A stretch of DNA of 64,000 bases from Fusicatenibacter sp. (GCA_022766945.1 JALEOU010000066.1:26285-90284); one strand, 5' to 3'; positions 22,707-34,256 are shown, numbered from the stretch's first letter. Program-made: numbers and translations. Notes: generated by a model not told the origin, from the letters alone.

Positions 22707-23340
22707 TTGGATTCTTTTCGATCTTTTCCCTCAGACGGCGGATATGTACATCCACAGTTCGCACATCGCCCGGATACTCGTAACCCCAGACAATATTCAG
22801 CAGATTCTCCCGACTGTATACTTTGTTCGGATTAAACACTAAAAGTTCCAGTACGTCAAACTCTTTGGCGGTCAGATTGATTTCTTTATCTCCGATAAAG
22901 ACTCTGCGTCCCTCGCAGTCCAGCTTCAGATCCCTGACCTGCACCACTTTGGCCTTTTCTTCTTTTGGCTCTGTCCGTGCAGTTCTTCTCATAATTGCTT
23001 TGATTCTCGCCTTTACTTCAAGGATATTAAACGGTTTGGTAATATAGTCATCCGCTCCGTACTCCAGGCCGAGTATTTTATCCATATCCTCCCCCTTAGC
23101 TGTGAGCATCACAATGGGGACATTGGAAAATTCCCGGATCTGCTGGCATACGGATAAACCATCCAGCTTTGGAAGCATCAGATCCAGAAGAATCATATCA
23201 TACTCGTGCTCCTTTGCCATGGACAGCGCTTCCTCCCCGTCGTATGCACAGTCCACTTCCATTCCATCCTGCTCCAGACTGAAGCGGATTCCCTTCACAA
23301 TCAGTTTTTCATCATCGACTACCAGAACTTTTTTTGCCAT
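22651..23340 (-). CDS. OmpR-family response regulator (WalR-like)
   Basis: receiver domain (LVVDDEKLIVKGI..LLDLMLPKLDG) plus winged helix (DVRTVDVHIRRLREKIE). Confidence 0.93.
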   Translation of the reverse strand: MAKKVLVVDDEKLIVKGIRFSLEQDGMEVDCAYDGEEALSMAKEHEYDMILLDLMLPKLDGLSVCQQIREFSNVPIVMLTAKGEDMDKILGLEYGADDYITKPFNILEVKARIKAIMRRTARTEPKEEKAKVVQVRDLKLDCEGRRVFIGDKEINLTAKEFDVLELLVFNPNKVYSRENLLNIVWGYEYPGDVRTVDVHIRRLREKIEKNPSEPKYVHTKWGVGYYFQA

Positions 23341-23357
23341 GTTATCTCCTTATTGTT

Positions 23358-24095
23358 CTAAACTTCAACAGAACCCTTTATCTTTTCAAACATCTTTTCC
23401 TTGATGCCTTCGATGTTCATAATATCTTCGATGCGTTCAAACGGTCCATTCTGCTCACGGTAAGAAAGAATCGCATCTGCACGGCTCTCACCGATACCGG
23501 GCAGCGTCATCAGCTGTTCTTTTGATGCCAGATTCAGATTCACTTTCGTGCTCTCCCCACCCGAGGAAGAGGAACCATCTCCATTCGCTGCGCTTCTGTC
23601 AGCACTCGTTTTGTCAAGACCGAGATTCTTCGCTTCCTCACAGGTCCAGACAATAATCTGTTCCCCGTCTTCAAGCAGCCGTGCCTGGTTAAGCGCAATC
23701 TCGTAGGCATCGGGCAGCAGTCCTCCCGCCGCATGGATCAAATCCACCACACGGCTTCCATCGAAAAGTGTATAGACCCCCGGATTGTTCACTGCTCCAC
23801 AGATGTAGACATGCAGTTCGCTTCCCGCATCTGCCTTCATACTTTGCAGCTCTTCTCCTGAGGAAGAGGAAAAAGAGGTCCGCGGCTCCTTGCCATCCGC
23901 TGCATCACTTTCATCCTCTGATGCTGCAATTGTATCCTCGCTGTTATCTTTCAGTTCATAAACTGCATCTGTATCATTGCAAGCGCAAAGCAAAAAAACC
24001 AGCGTGAACGCCAGCATGAAGATTCCTTCGAAACTTTTTTTCATTGTGCATCGCTCCTTTTGGCAGATCCGCCGCAAGGTCCCTTGTGTATGCAT
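23358..24095 (-). CDS. comEA: ComEA family helix-hairpin-helix DNA-binding protein
   Basis: SLBB-like domain plus C-terminal HhH repeats NLNLASKEQLMTLPGIGESRADAIL. Confidence 0.9.
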   Translation of the reverse strand: MHTQGTLRRICQKERCTMKKSFEGIFMLAFTLVFLLCACNDTDAVYELKDNSEDTIAASEDESDAADGKEPRTSFSSSSGEELQSMKADAGSELHVYICGAVNNPGVYTLFDGSRVVDLIHAAGGLLPDAYEIALNQARLLEDGEQIIVWTCEEAKNLGLDKTSADRSAANGDGSSSSGGESTKVNLNLASKEQLMTLPGIGESRADAILSYREQNGPFERIEDIMNIEGIKEKMFEKIKGSVEV

Positions 24096-24152
24096 AACTT
24101 ATTTTCTATTGTAACGAAAGTACAGGGAAAATACAAGTAGAAATCTGGTCGT

Positions 24153-24593
24153 TTATTCCCATTTGAACAGTACAATTCCACCAATCGCAATCCCCATGCC
24201 GATCAGCTTGCGAAAAGAGAACTCTGTTTTTTCCATGCCGAACAGTCCAAAAAGTTCGATTAACCAGGCGACAATCAACTGGGCGATCACAATCACCATA
24301 GCCGCCTTTGCCGGCCCTAATGCATTCATGCTCCCGATTACGGTAATGGTAATGAACGCTCCGATCACACCGCCAAGCAGTGTATACCACGGCTTCACCT
24401 GACAGATTCCGCCAATCGGCTCCCTTCCTGTCAGAAACCACGCCAGAACGCACACAAGAAAAGCTGTGATCTGCACCCACCCGGCAGCAACCCATGTACT
24501 GGTCTGTTTTGTCACATCTGTATTAAATACTCCCTGAATACTCATCAGCGCTCCGGAAATCAAAGCAATCATCATCCCCTGCATCTGCAGCAT
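24153..24593 (-). CDS. DMT-superfamily (DUF606/YdcZ-like) membrane transporter
   Basis: 4-5 TM; MSIQGVFNTDVTKQT..WVAAGWVQ. Confidence 0.8.
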   Translation of the reverse strand: MLQMQGMMIALISGALMSIQGVFNTDVTKQTSTWVAAGWVQITAFLVCVLAWFLTGREPIGGICQVKPWYTLLGGVIGAFITITVIGSMNALGPAKAAMVIVIAQLIVAWLIELFGLFGMEKTEFSFRKLIGMGIAIGGIVLFKWE

Positions 24594-24732
24594 CCTCCTT
24601 ACTCTGTTTCATTCAGTTTCGCGTCTGAACACACGTCTGAATTTACCATCTATAAGGAAGAATTGACCGATTTTGCTGTTTTTATGCACCCAATAAGATC
24701 CACCGGACCTTTTTCTCGCATGCAAGGCAGTC

Positions 24733-24771
24733 AAAAAGGACGCACATCTGTTTTCCCATGTGCATCCTTTT
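24733..24771 (-). terminator. argD terminator
   Basis: aaaggacgcacat..atgtgcatccttttc inverted repeat; T-run on minus strand. Confidence 0.85.
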
Positions 24772-24804
24772 CTCTCTTCTTCTCATCTGGAACGCTCAGA
24801 TTTC

Positions 24805-25998
24805 TCACGATTCCAGTGCTTTTTTGAGTTTTTCAATCATTTCATCGATATCGTCTTTTGTTATTACAAGCGGAGGCACAAGCCGCAGCACATTGTTTCC
24901 GGCAGAGATCACGAGCAATCCGTTTGCAATTGCCTTCTGAATCACCTCTCCCACAGAACGATCCTTTACCACAATCCCCTGCATGAAGCCTCTTCCCCGA
25001 CGCTTCTCCAAACAGTCATACATCGATACCAGCTCATCCAGCCGCTGTTCCAGATACGGAGACAACTCTGCCACATGCTCCACAATTTTATCTTTCTCAA
25101 AGATATCAAAAACCGCATTGATCGCAGCACATGCAAGCGGATTTCCACCGTAAGTTGTACCGTGATCACCCGGAACAAGAGAGTTTTCTGCAACCTTTTT
25201 ATTCAGCACAAATGCACCTACAGGGATTCCGCATCCCAGAGCTTTGGCGCAGGTCATAATATCCGGTTTTACTTCATACTCCTGCCATGCGAACATCTTT
25301 CCGCTTCTTCCCATACCACACTGGATTTCATCCAGAATCAGAAGAATATCATGTTCGTCACACAAAGCACGCACACCTTTCAGAAATTCTTTTTCTGCAG
25401 GGTAGATGCCTCCTTCCCCTTGGATTGTTTCCAGAATAATGGCGCAGGTTTTCTCATTGATCTGTGCCTTCACACTTTCCAGATCATTGAAATCCGCAAA
25501 CCTGATCCCTCCGATCAGCGGCAGAAACGGTTCCTGATAATGCGCGTTTCCGGTTACTGACAAAGCGCCCAGGCTTCTTCCATGGAATGAATGATTCATG
25601 GCAATGATCTCATGATCACTGGCATGATCGCGAAGGTACGCATACTTTTTGGCTGCTTTGATCGCTCCTTCAATCGCCTCTGTTCCGCTGTTGGTGAAGA
25701 ACACTTTATCCATGCCCGATGCAGCAGCAAGTTTTTGGGCCGCTGTACCAAGCGGTACATGATAAAACAGATTGGACGTATGGATCACCTGATCAATCTG
25801 AGCCTTCAGGGCCTGATCGTAGGTCTCGTTGCCATATCCGAGCGCATAGACAGCGATCCCCGCAGCAAAATCGAGATACTCTTTTCCGTCTGTATCGTAC
25901 AGCCGGACTCCTTTTCCGTGATCCAGTACAATAGGATAACGGTTATAAGTATGAAGCACATACTGCTCCGTCATCGCAATTGCTTCATTCGTTTTCAT
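24805..25998 (-). CDS. argD: acetylornithine aminotransferase
   Basis: [42 protein letters not shown]; start [13 protein letters not shown]. Confidence 0.93.
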   Translation of the reverse strand: MKTNEAIAMTEQYVLHTYNRYPIVLDHGKGVRLYDTDGKEYLDFAAGIAVYALGYGNETYDQALKAQIDQVIHTSNLFYHVPLGTAAQKLAAASGMDKVFFTNSGTEAIEGAIKAAKKYAYLRDHASDHEIIAMNHSFHGRSLGALSVTGNAHYQEPFLPLIGGIRFADFNDLESVKAQINEKTCAIILETIQGEGGIYPAEKEFLKGVRALCDEHDILLILDEIQCGMGRSGKMFAWQEYEVKPDIMTCAKALGCGIPVGAFVLNKKVAENSLVPGDHGTTYGGNPLACAAINAVFDIFEKDKIVEHVAELSPYLEQRLDELVSMYDCLEKRRGRGFMQGIVVKDRSVGEVIQKAIANGLLVISAGNNVLRLVPPLVITKDDIDEMIEKLKKALES

Positions 25999-26881
25999 TG
26001 TAGTATTTTTCCTCGCTTTCATTGAGAATCGCGGTTCCGATTCCCTTATTTGTAAAGATCTCAAGGAGCAGGCAATGCGGGATTCTTCCATCCAGTATGT
26101 GGACTCTGGATACACCGTTTTCGATGGCGTCAATACATCCCTGAAGCTTGGGAATCATACCGCCTCCCACATTTCCATCGGCAATCAGTTTGCGTGCCTG
26201 GCTGACCCGCAGCTCTGAAATCAGGCTGGACGGATCTTTCGGATCTTTATAGACACCTTCAATATCCGTAAGGAATGCCAGTTTTTCCGCATTCATAGCT
26301 TCCGCGATGGCACATGCCGCATCATCTGCATTGATATTGTAAGTATGAAAGTCATCATCCATACCTACCGGACAGACGATCGGAAGGAAATCCCGATCCA
26401 GCAGATCATACAAAACCTTTGGCGTTACCTTCCGGATATCTCCCACAAATCCGATATCCTCACCATTGGAATACTTCTTTGTCACATTTAAAAGTCCGCC
26501 GTCTTTTCCGCTGATTCCAACGGCTTTTACTCCCAGGGACTGAACCAGGCTTACCAGTTCTTTATTCACCTTATTCAGCACCATCTCGGCAACTTCCATC
26601 GTATCCGCATCAGTCACACGCAGACCGTTTTTAAACTGCGGTTCCATCCCGACTTTGCCCACCCAGCGGCTGATTTCCTTGCCTCCGCCGTGTACGATAA
26701 TCGGCTTAAATCCAACCAGTTTCAGAAGAACTACATCCTGGATTACATTCTTTTTCAACTCCTGATCCACCATGGCGCTTCCGCCATATTTCACCACAAT
26801 TATTTTGCGGTTGAAGCGCTGAATATAGGGCAGCGCCTCAATCAGCACATTCGCTTTATCCAGATACATTTGATTAACCAT
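25985..26881 (-). CDS. argB: acetylglutamate kinase
   Basis: [29 protein letters not shown]. Confidence 0.96.
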   Translation of the reverse strand: MVNQMYLDKANVLIEALPYIQRFNRKIIVVKYGGSAMVDQELKKNVIQDVVLLKLVGFKPIIVHGGGKEISRWVGKVGMEPQFKNGLRVTDADTMEVAEMVLNKVNKELVSLVQSLGVKAVGISGKDGGLLNVTKKYSNGEDIGFVGDIRKVTPKVLYDLLDRDFLPIVCPVGMDDDFHTYNINADDAACAIAEAMNAEKLAFLTDIEGVYKDPKDPSSLISELRVSQARKLIADGNVGGGMIPKLQGCIDAIENGVSRVHILDGRIPHCLLLEIFTNKGIGTAILNESEEKYYNENE

Positions 26882-26916
26882 TTTCTGATCTCCTTGCTTT
26901 GCATGAACTCTTTGAT

Positions 26917-28140
26917 CTAAGACCGATAATCTGCGTTGATTTTGACATACTCGTACGTCAGATCACAGCCCCAGGCAGTTGCGCTTTCCTCTCCCATATG
27001 AATGTCTGCCACAGCGGTCACTTTCGGTTCCGAAAGGATTCTGGTGGCTTCCTCCTCGCTGTAATTCACTGCCACGCCATCTGCAATAATCTGAATTTTC
27101 CCGCCGGCACTCTCGAAATAGAGATCCACCTTGTCCGGATCAAAACTCGCACCGGAATATCCCATGGCGCAGAGAATTCTTCCCCAGTTGGCATCATGTC
27201 CGAAAATCGCTGCTTTTGTCAGGCTGGATGTGACAACAGACTTTGCAAGTGTCACCGCCTGTGCCTTATTTTCTGCTCCGCATATCGTTACTTCAAAGAG
27301 TGCGGTGGCTCCCTCTCCATCTCCTGCAATGTGCATTGCCTGCGCCTTATTTACTTCAAAAAGAGCGTCCACAAACGTCCGGTAATCCTCATTTTTTTCC
27401 GTTATTTTCGGATTGCCTGCAAGGCCGCTGGCAAGCAGCAGAACCGTATCATTGGTGGAGGTATCTCCATCCACGGAAATCATATTATAGGTATCCGGCA
27501 CTACCTCGCTTAACGCTTCCTGCAGCAGTTCTTTTGTAATGCACACATCCGTCGTCACAAAGCTCAGCATCGTACACATATTGGGGTGAATCATACCGGA
27601 GCCTTTACACATGCCGCCGATTGTAACCGTTTTTCCGCCGATTTCCGCCTCAACGGCAACCTCTTTTGGCTCTGTATCGGTTGTCATTATCGCCCTGGCG
27701 GCAACCAATGCGGCTTCTCTTCCCGAAGAGAGTTCTTTGGAAAGCATTTTAACGCCATTTGCAATTCTGTCCATGGGAAGCTGCTGACCGATCACACCGG
27801 TAGAAGCAACCAGCACAGAATCCTCCGGAATTCCAAGCGCTTCTGCGGCCGTTTTGGCAGTCTCACGACAGTAACCGTATCCTTTGGCGCCGGTACAGGC
27901 ATTCGCGATTCCGCTATTGCAGACGATCGCCTGCGCATTTGGATGATGGTACACAATCTCCTGATCCCACTTCACCGGCGCCGCTTTTACCACATTTGTT
28001 GTAAACGTACCTGCCGCCACACAGGGCACCTCACAGTATACCAGCGCCATGTCCTTTTTTCCCTCTTTTTTTATACCTGCAGCACCTCCTGCTGCCAAAA
28101 AACCTTTTGCTGCGGTCACACCGCCATCGATTTTCTTCAT
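26917..28140 (-). CDS. argJ: bifunctional ornithine acetyltransferase / N-acetylglutamate synthase
   Basis: [25 protein letters not shown] (TML autocleavage site). Confidence 0.95.
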   Translation of the reverse strand: MKKIDGGVTAAKGFLAAGGAAGIKKEGKKDMALVYCEVPCVAAGTFTTNVVKAAPVKWDQEIVYHHPNAQAIVCNSGIANACTGAKGYGYCRETAKTAAEALGIPEDSVLVASTGVIGQQLPMDRIANGVKMLSKELSSGREAALVAARAIMTTDTEPKEVAVEAEIGGKTVTIGGMCKGSGMIHPNMCTMLSFVTTDVCITKELLQEALSEVVPDTYNMISVDGDTSTNDTVLLLASGLAGNPKITEKNEDYRTFVDALFEVNKAQAMHIAGDGEGATALFEVTICGAENKAQAVTLAKSVVTSSLTKAAIFGHDANWGRILCAMGYSGASFDPDKVDLYFESAGGKIQIIADGVAVNYSEEEATRILSEPKVTAVADIHMGEESATAWGCDLTYEYVKINADYRS

Positions 28141-28203
28141 CTTATTCTTCCTGTCCTTTCCTCTTTTCCAGCCCTGCAATCGCAGGTCACAGTCTGATCT
28201 GTT

Positions 28204-29244
28204 TTATGGGAACATCGGAGGCATCAAAAGTCCTTCTGCCTCATCCAGACCAAACATCAGATTCATATTCTGAACAGCCTGTCCGGCCGCTCCTTTCACA
28301 AGATTATCCATCGCTCCCATCATAATAATTCGGCGGGTTCTCGGATCAATCTTAAAGTTTACATCCACGTAATTGCTTCCTTCCACCCATTTCGTCTGCG
28401 GACAAACATTGTTCTCAAGGACACGCACGAAACGCTCTTTTTCATAATACTGATTGTATACCGCACGCACTTCTTCCTCGCTGACCTCTTTTTTCAGGGA
28501 TGCATAGGCAGTAACCAGAATGCCCCGGTTCATCGGCACCAGATGAGGTGTAAAATTCAGAGTGATGGGATACCCGGCAGCGTAAGAAAGCTGCTCTTCA
28601 ATCTCCGGTGTATGGCGATGATTTGCCACACCGTATGCCTTAATATTTTCATTTACTTCACAGTAAAGATTGTCTGTTTTCGCTCCTCTTCCAGCTCCCG
28701 AAGTACCCGATTTTGCATCAATAATAATCGTATTTCCATCGATCAGATCTGCCTTTAATAAAGGATAAATAGAAAGCGTGGAACAGGTTGGATAACAGCC
28801 GGGATTGGCCACGAGACGTGCCCCGCGTACCTTTTCACGATTGATTTCACACAGTCCATAAACTGATTCTTCAATATACTGCGGAGATTTGTGCTCCAGC
28901 TGATACCATTTTTCATACACAGCAACATCCTTGATCCGAAAATCAGCGCTCAGATCAATGATTTTTGTTTTTGACAGAATTTCCTCATTCACAAGGGACG
29001 CGCAGAGTCCCTGCGGTGTCGCGGTGAAAATCACATCCACCTCATCGGCCAGCTGTTCCATGTTATCATCCCGGCAGACATCCTCCACCAGCTGAAACAT
29101 GTTCTGATAAACAGATGCATATTTCTGATCTATATAGCTCCGGGATCCATACCACTTAATTTCCACATCTTTATGTGCCAGCAGAATGCGCACCAGCTCA
29201 GCGCCTGCATATCCTGTTGATCCGATAATTCCCGCTTTAATCAT
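28204..29244 (-). CDS. argC: N-acetyl-gamma-glutamyl-phosphate reductase
   Basis: AGIIGSTGYAGAELVRIL, ANPGCYPT. Confidence 0.96.
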   Translation of the reverse strand: MIKAGIIGSTGYAGAELVRILLAHKDVEIKWYGSRSYIDQKYASVYQNMFQLVEDVCRDDNMEQLADEVDVIFTATPQGLCASLVNEEILSKTKIIDLSADFRIKDVAVYEKWYQLEHKSPQYIEESVYGLCEINREKVRGARLVANPGCYPTCSTLSIYPLLKADLIDGNTIIIDAKSGTSGAGRGAKTDNLYCEVNENIKAYGVANHRHTPEIEEQLSYAAGYPITLNFTPHLVPMNRGILVTAYASLKKEVSEEEVRAVYNQYYEKERFVRVLENNVCPQTKWVEGSNYVDVNFKIDPRTRRIIMMGAMDNLVKGAAGQAVQNMNLMFGLDEAEGLLMPPMFP

Positions 29245-29300
29245 ATTTCACTTTTCTCCTTTGCGTTCTGTCACGGCCGGCACATTGCCGGACCGTAATC

Positions 29301-29329
29301 ATCATATAACAAATATTCCCATTTTTCAA
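29301..29329 (-). promoter_or_regulatory. argC promoter, TTGAAA-N17-TATGAT (minus strand)
   Basis: near-consensus boxes upstream of argC. Confidence 0.65.
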
Positions 29330-29426
29330 CGGAAAACCTTTTCTGTACACTTTGTTTGTATGATTGCATAAGTATACATCTTTTGCGTATATTATGCAAG
29401 TAATTTTTATTTTTATAAAAAAGATC

Positions 29427-29455
29427 TTGCATATTCCAGGAACATGATGTATATT
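29427..29455 (+). promoter_or_regulatory. argG promoter, TTGCAT-N17-TATATT
   Basis: boxes with 17-nt spacing upstream of argG. Confidence 0.6.
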
Positions 29456-29489
29456 TAACGAAGCAAATAATTTCTGGGAGGACGAAACG

Positions 29490-30713
29490 ATGAGAGAAAA
29501 AGTAATTCTTGCGTATTCCGGCGGTCTGGATACCACCACGATTATCCCGTGGCTGAAAGAAAACTTTGACTACGATGTTGTCTGCTGCTGTGTAGACTGC
29601 GGTCAGGGAAATGAACTGGATGGCCTGGACGAGAGAGCAAAGCTTTCCGGCGCTTCTAAATTATACATCGAAAATATTATTGACGAATTCTGTGATGACT
29701 ATATTATGCCCTGTGTAAAAGCAGGTGCTGTTTACGAGCATAAGTATCTGCTTGGTACTTCCATGGCACGTCCGGTAATCGCAAAAAAACTGGTGGAAAT
29801 CGCCCGCAAGGAAGGTGCTACTGCTATCTGCCACGGTGCTACCGGCAAAGGAAATGACCAGATCCGTTTTGAGCTTGCCATCAAAGCACTTGCGCCTGAT
29901 CTGAAGATTATCGCTCCCTGGAGAATGACGGACGTATGGACCCTTCAGTCCCGGGATGACGAGATCGCTTACTGCAAACAGCACGACATCGATCTTCCTT
30001 TTGATGCAAACCACAGCTACAGCCGCGACCGGAATCTGTGGCACATCAGCCATGAAGGTCTGGAGCTGGAAGATCCGGCAAATGAACCGAACTACGATGA
30101 CCTGCTGGTTCTCGGAGTGACCCCTGAGAAAGCTCCTGATGAAGGAGAATATGTAACTATGACCTTTGAGGCAGGCATTCCGAAAACTCTGAACGGAAAA
30201 GAAATGAAAGTCTCCGAGATTATCACAGAGCTGAATGCTCTTGGCGGAAAACACGGCATCGGCATTGTAGATATCGTGGAAAACCGTGTGGTTGGTATGA
30301 AATCCCGCGGTGTTTATGAGACTCCCGGCGGCACGATTCTGATGGCTGCTCATGAACAGCTGGAAGAGCTGGTTCTTGACCGCGAAACCTTAAGAACAAA
30401 GAAAGATATGGGCAATCTGTTTGCTCAGATTGTCTACGAGGGAAAATGGTTTACACCGCTCCGGGAAGCAGTTCAGGCTTTTGTCGATGTGACCCAGAAA
30501 TATGTAACCGGTGAAGTAAAATTCAAGCTTTATAAAGGCAACATTATCAAAGCGGGCGAAACCTCTCCCTACAGCCTTTATAATGAATCCCTGGCTTCCT
30601 TCACCACCGGTGATTTGTATGATCACCACGATGCAAGCGGCTTCATCACCCTGTTTGGTCTGCCGCTGAAAGTGCGTGCCATGAAGATGCAGGAAAACGA
30701 AAAGAAAAAATAA
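29490..30713 (+). CDS. argG: argininosuccinate synthase
   Basis: [32 protein letters not shown]. Confidence 0.97.
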   Translation: MREKVILAYSGGLDTTTIIPWLKENFDYDVVCCCVDCGQGNELDGLDERAKLSGASKLYIENIIDEFCDDYIMPCVKAGAVYEHKYLLGTSMARPVIAKKLVEIARKEGATAICHGATGKGNDQIRFELAIKALAPDLKIIAPWRMTDVWTLQSRDDEIAYCKQHDIDLPFDANHSYSRDRNLWHISHEGLELEDPANEPNYDDLLVLGVTPEKAPDEGEYVTMTFEAGIPKTLNGKEMKVSEIITELNALGGKHGIGIVDIVENRVVGMKSRGVYETPGGTILMAAHEQLEELVLDRETLRTKKDMGNLFAQIVYEGKWFTPLREAVQAFVDVTQKYVTGEVKFKLYKGNIIKAGETSPYSLYNESLASFTTGDLYDHHDASGFITLFGLPLKVRAMKMQENEKKK

Positions 30714-30719
30714 AACTAA

Positions 30720-30746
30720 GGGCCCTCACACAGAGGGCCCCTTTTG
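30720..30746. terminator. argG terminator (convergent genes)
   Basis: gggccctc-acaca-gagggccc followed by cttttg. Confidence 0.85.
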
Positions 30747-30747
30747 A

Positions 30748-31404
30748 TTACAGCGTTTTCAGTACCCCGAGCAGTCTCTTTGCGATCAGTTCATTTCCCG
30801 CATCATTTGGATGCAGCCCATCGGGCATATAGCGTTCCATCAGAACCGGAACTCTTGGCTGAATGGAACAGGTCCGGTAAAGATCCACCACCGGAATTCC
30901 GTAAAATGCAGCAGCTTCACAGATCGCATCCACGTAGCGCAGTAGCTTTCCCTGTCTTGGAATTCCCCACTCATTGTAGGAATTCTCATCTTCACTGCAT
31001 CTGTGGAGCGGTGTCATCACCACCAGCTGTGCCGTTGGATATCGATTGATCAAATGAAGCAGCAGCAAATGAAGCGCTCCATAAAAAGTCTCGCCGGTAC
31101 GGTCATCCATCGTTCCAAAAGCAGCATCTCCGTGTCCGAAATCATTGGTTCCTCCAAACACAACAATCACATCTGCATCCGGTATCATATCATCCACTCT
31201 GGAATCAAAATATCGATCAAAAGAAGGCTCTTCCGAAGGCATTCTCTGAGGTGCAATCCGCGTTCCGCTGATGCCGTATCCGTAACAGTTCGCGCCGCTA
31301 AGCCGTTCCACCACTTTCCAGTATACATGTTCCACGGAAGAGGTCCCCACTCCTTCTGTGATACTGTCTCCCAGAAACGCAATCTTTTTCCCCTGTAATT
31401 CCAT
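30748..31404 (-). CDS. SGNH/GDSL-family hydrolase
   Basis: IAFLGDSITEG, FGGTNDFGHG, DGLHPND catalytic blocks. Confidence 0.9.
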   Translation of the reverse strand: MELQGKKIAFLGDSITEGVGTSSVEHVYWKVVERLSGANCYGYGISGTRIAPQRMPSEEPSFDRYFDSRVDDMIPDADVIVVFGGTNDFGHGDAAFGTMDDRTGETFYGALHLLLLHLINRYPTAQLVVMTPLHRCSEDENSYNEWGIPRQGKLLRYVDAICEAAAFYGIPVVDLYRTCSIQPRVPVLMERYMPDGLHPNDAGNELIAKRLLGVLKTL

Positions 31405-31687
31405 AAATTATTCTCTCCTTTCCCGCCGCAAACAGGTACACACCTGCATCTTCTTCCCATTTCTTTTCATCATAGCACTCTTCCTCTCTCTTTACAATCA
31501 CTTCCTCTGTTCTTGCCATCCATGCTCTGGCAGCAAAATATGCTCCAAAAAGCACAGAACCATATCACATCGCAGTGATCGAACTGGTTCCGGAAACTTG
31601 TAAAAATAGCAGTGGCTGTTTCGCCAGATTTGAGCTATAATAAAACGTAGATGTCAATCACGGATGCAGAGGCAAGTGGAGGAAAGT

Positions 31688-32524
31688 ATGCGAAAATTTA
31701 CAATCGGTCTGGTTCAGATGGATTCAGGACCGGACATCAATGAAAATATGAAGCTGGCAGAAAACTATGTAGCCGAAGCTGCCCGGGCGGGAGCAGAATT
31801 TGTATTATTTCCTGAGACCTCCGAGTATATCGGAAAGGATATCGCAGGACACGCCAGTGCGGTTCCAGGATATGTGAGCCGGAGATTTTCCAGTCTGGCA
31901 AAGCGCTATGGAATCTATCTGCACTGCGGCAGTATGACCGTTCGCAGCGGGATGGGGATGCCCTCCAATACTTCTTTTCTGTTTGGTCCTGACGGTGAAA
32001 CCCGCGCCTGCTACAGCAAACTGCATATGTTTGATGTGGATATCCCAGGCGGAACCGTTTACCGGGAGTCCGATGAAATTTATCCCGGAAATGAAATCGT
32101 AATTGCGGATACCGAGCTTGGCATGTTTGGATTTTCCATCTGTTACGATCTCCGTTTTCCGGAACTCTATCGCCTGATGGCCATTTCAGGTGCTGAGATT
32201 CTTCTCGTATCAGCAAATTTCACCCATACGACAGGGGAGAGGCACTGGGAAACTCTTCTTCGGGCAAGGGCAATTGAAAATGCGTGTTTCGTAGTTGCCG
32301 CAGACCAGTGCGGAACCAAACCTGGTTTTGAAGCCTATGGTCATTCCATGATCATCGATCCTTTCGGAGAGATCCTGGCCGTTTCCGGTGAACGTCCCCA
32401 GGTGCTTCTTGCCGAACTTGATCCGGAACTTCTGATTCAGGCAAGAAATCAGATCCCTTCCCTTATGAACAGGCGTGATGATCTCTACGATTTATACACG
32501 GATCATATGAAAATCTACGAATAA
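31688..32524 (+). CDS. carbon-nitrogen hydrolase (nitrilase/omega-amidase-like)
   Basis: ELVLFPET-like E, KLHMFD, SICYDLRFPELYR Cys nucleophile. Confidence 0.9.
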   Translation: MRKFTIGLVQMDSGPDINENMKLAENYVAEAARAGAEFVLFPETSEYIGKDIAGHASAVPGYVSRRFSSLAKRYGIYLHCGSMTVRSGMGMPSNTSFLFGPDGETRACYSKLHMFDVDIPGGTVYRESDEIYPGNEIVIADTELGMFGFSICYDLRFPELYRLMAISGAEILLVSANFTHTTGERHWETLLRARAIENACFVVAADQCGTKPGFEAYGHSMIIDPFGEILAVSGERPQVLLAELDPELLIQARNQIPSLMNRRDDLYDLYTDHMKIYE

Positions 32525-32617
32525 AACCAGATTCTGACAGGATACGGTATACAAAAGCAGATCCGGATTCCTGTTAAAGATAGATCTGCCCGGCAAATGG
32601 GCGTGAAAGGAGTCATT

Positions 32618-33799
32618 ATGAATAATTTTGTACAGTATACCCCAACAGAGGTTGTTTTTGGAAGGGGTACAGAAAAACAGGCAGGCGCAGAGGTAAAGAA
32701 GTGGGGCGGCACAAAAGTATTGATCGTTTTTGGCGGCGGAAGCGCCCGGCGCAGTGGCCTGCTTGACAGAGTAGAAGAGTCCCTGGCGCAGGAAGGAATC
32801 TCCTATCAGGAATTTGGCGGAGTAAAACCGAATCCCAGGCTTGCTTTTGCCGAAGAAGGTGTTCATAAAGCACTGGCTATGGGTGCAGATCTGATTCTGG
32901 CTGTAGGCGGAGGAAGTGCCATTGATACAGCCAAAGCCATCGCCCATGGTACCGCAAATCCTGAGCATGCTCTGTGGGATATCTGGACGGGAAAAGTACC
33001 TCTTACCAAATCTCTTTCTGTGGGAGCTGTACTTACCATTCCGGCTGCCGGAAGCGAGATGAGTGATTCCGCAGTTCTCACCAATGAGGCAATCGGAAAA
33101 AAAGCAGGAATCAATACTCCATTCAACCGCTGCAAATTTGCGATTATGAATCCGGAACTTGCATCAACTCTTCCGCCCTATCAGATCGCATGCGGTGTTA
33201 CAGATATCATGATGCATACTATGGAACGGTATTTTATCCCGGATAGCCACTGCGAGATGACAGACGAGATTGCGGAAGGACTTCTTCGCACGGTAATCCG
33301 AAACGGGAAAAAGGTACTGGAGAACCCGGCAGATTACGATGCTATGGCAGAAGTGATGTGGTGCGGAAGCCTTTCCCACAACAATCTTACGGAATGCGGA
33401 AGAGGTAAGGATTTTTCTGTACATAAGCTTGGACACGCATTAAGTGCCAGATATGACGTAGCTCACGGCGCATCTCTTGCGGCAGTGTGGGGATCGTGGG
33501 CGAAATATCAGTATGAGGAAGAGGAGGTCATCTGGAGATTTGCCCGCTTCGCACAGAAGGTATGGAATGTGGAAGAGAGTACACAGCATAAGATGGCTGT
33601 AGAAGGTATCGAAAAAACCGTCGTATTTTTCGAAAGCCTGGGTATGCCGGTCAATCTTCGGGGACTTGGAATTGAACCATCCGATGAAGATCTGAGAGCT
33701 CTGGCTCTGGATGCCACCATGAAGGATACCGTAAAGCTTTCCAGAATCCGCGGTCTTGGTGCACAGGAAGTCTACGAAATCTATCAGATGGCGAAATAA
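32618..33799 (+). CDS. iron-containing alcohol dehydrogenase (butanol dehydrogenase-like)
   Basis: NFVQYTPTEVVFGRG, GGGSAIDTAKAIA, HALSARYDVAHGASLA. Confidence 0.92.
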   Translation: MNNFVQYTPTEVVFGRGTEKQAGAEVKKWGGTKVLIVFGGGSARRSGLLDRVEESLAQEGISYQEFGGVKPNPRLAFAEEGVHKALAMGADLILAVGGGSAIDTAKAIAHGTANPEHALWDIWTGKVPLTKSLSVGAVLTIPAAGSEMSDSAVLTNEAIGKKAGINTPFNRCKFAIMNPELASTLPPYQIACGVTDIMMHTMERYFIPDSHCEMTDEIAEGLLRTVIRNGKKVLENPADYDAMAEVMWCGSLSHNNLTECGRGKDFSVHKLGHALSARYDVAHGASLAAVWGSWAKYQYEEEEVIWRFARFAQKVWNVEESTQHKMAVEGIEKTVVFFESLGMPVNLRGLGIEPSDEDLRALALDATMKDTVKLSRIRGLGAQEVYEIYQMAK

Positions 33800-33816
33800 A
33801 AAATTTTTTTAAGGGA

Positions 33817-33845
33817 TTGACAAATTTCTTTTCTTGGAGTAACGT
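33817..33845 (+). promoter_or_regulatory. promoter TTGACA-N17-TAACGT ahead of leader ORF and ABC exporter
   Basis: read directly; precedes small ORF. Confidence 0.65.
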
Positions 33846-33907
33846 AAAAGCATCACATGTCGAGCCCGGTCTGGCACGACATTAATATGAACGAAAGGAG
33901 GACTACT

Positions 33908-34039
33908 ATGATGACCAACACGATTTATCGCAATTCATTTATCAATCGAGATCGCGTATACGATATGACTGCGTCTGTCAGTATCTCAGATTTGGGAATC
34001 GTAGTCTGCCCTTCTTTCGGAAAGCAACGGGACATTTGA
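33908..34039 (+). CDS. 43-aa putative leader peptide upstream of heterodimeric ABC exporter
   Basis: aaaggagg RBS 6 nt before ATG ATG; MMTNTIYRNSFINRDRVYDMTASVSISDLGIVVCPSFGKQRDI; followed by a terminator-like hairpin. Confidence 0.55.
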   Translation: MMTNTIYRNSFINRDRVYDMTASVSISDLGIVVCPSFGKQRDI

Positions 34040-34077
34040 TTTCTTTTCTTTTGTTTCCTGCCGGTACACTTACAGAA

Positions 34078-34120
34078 GGCGCAGTATCTGATTGCTGCGG
34101 CTCTTTTTTTGTTGTTTTTT
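34078..34120 (+). terminator. putative attenuator between leader ORF and ABC exporter
   Basis: cgcag-tatctgattg-ctgcg stem followed by ctcttttttt. Confidence 0.55.
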
Positions 34121-34256
34121 AGCTGTGACAGGAACTATCCGCAATTTTCAGATTCTGCATATGACTCCTTCTTTTACATAGATTTTGATTCATTTCTACT
34201 GCAGTACGTACGATGTCTTTTGCATGGCATCACATCAAAGAGGAGGTCTTATCATC

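Noticed and set aside
31298-31555. Small minus-strand ORF upstream of the SGNH hydrolase
   Set aside because: Overlaps the hydrolase start by about 100 nt; no domain; could be real but unsupported.
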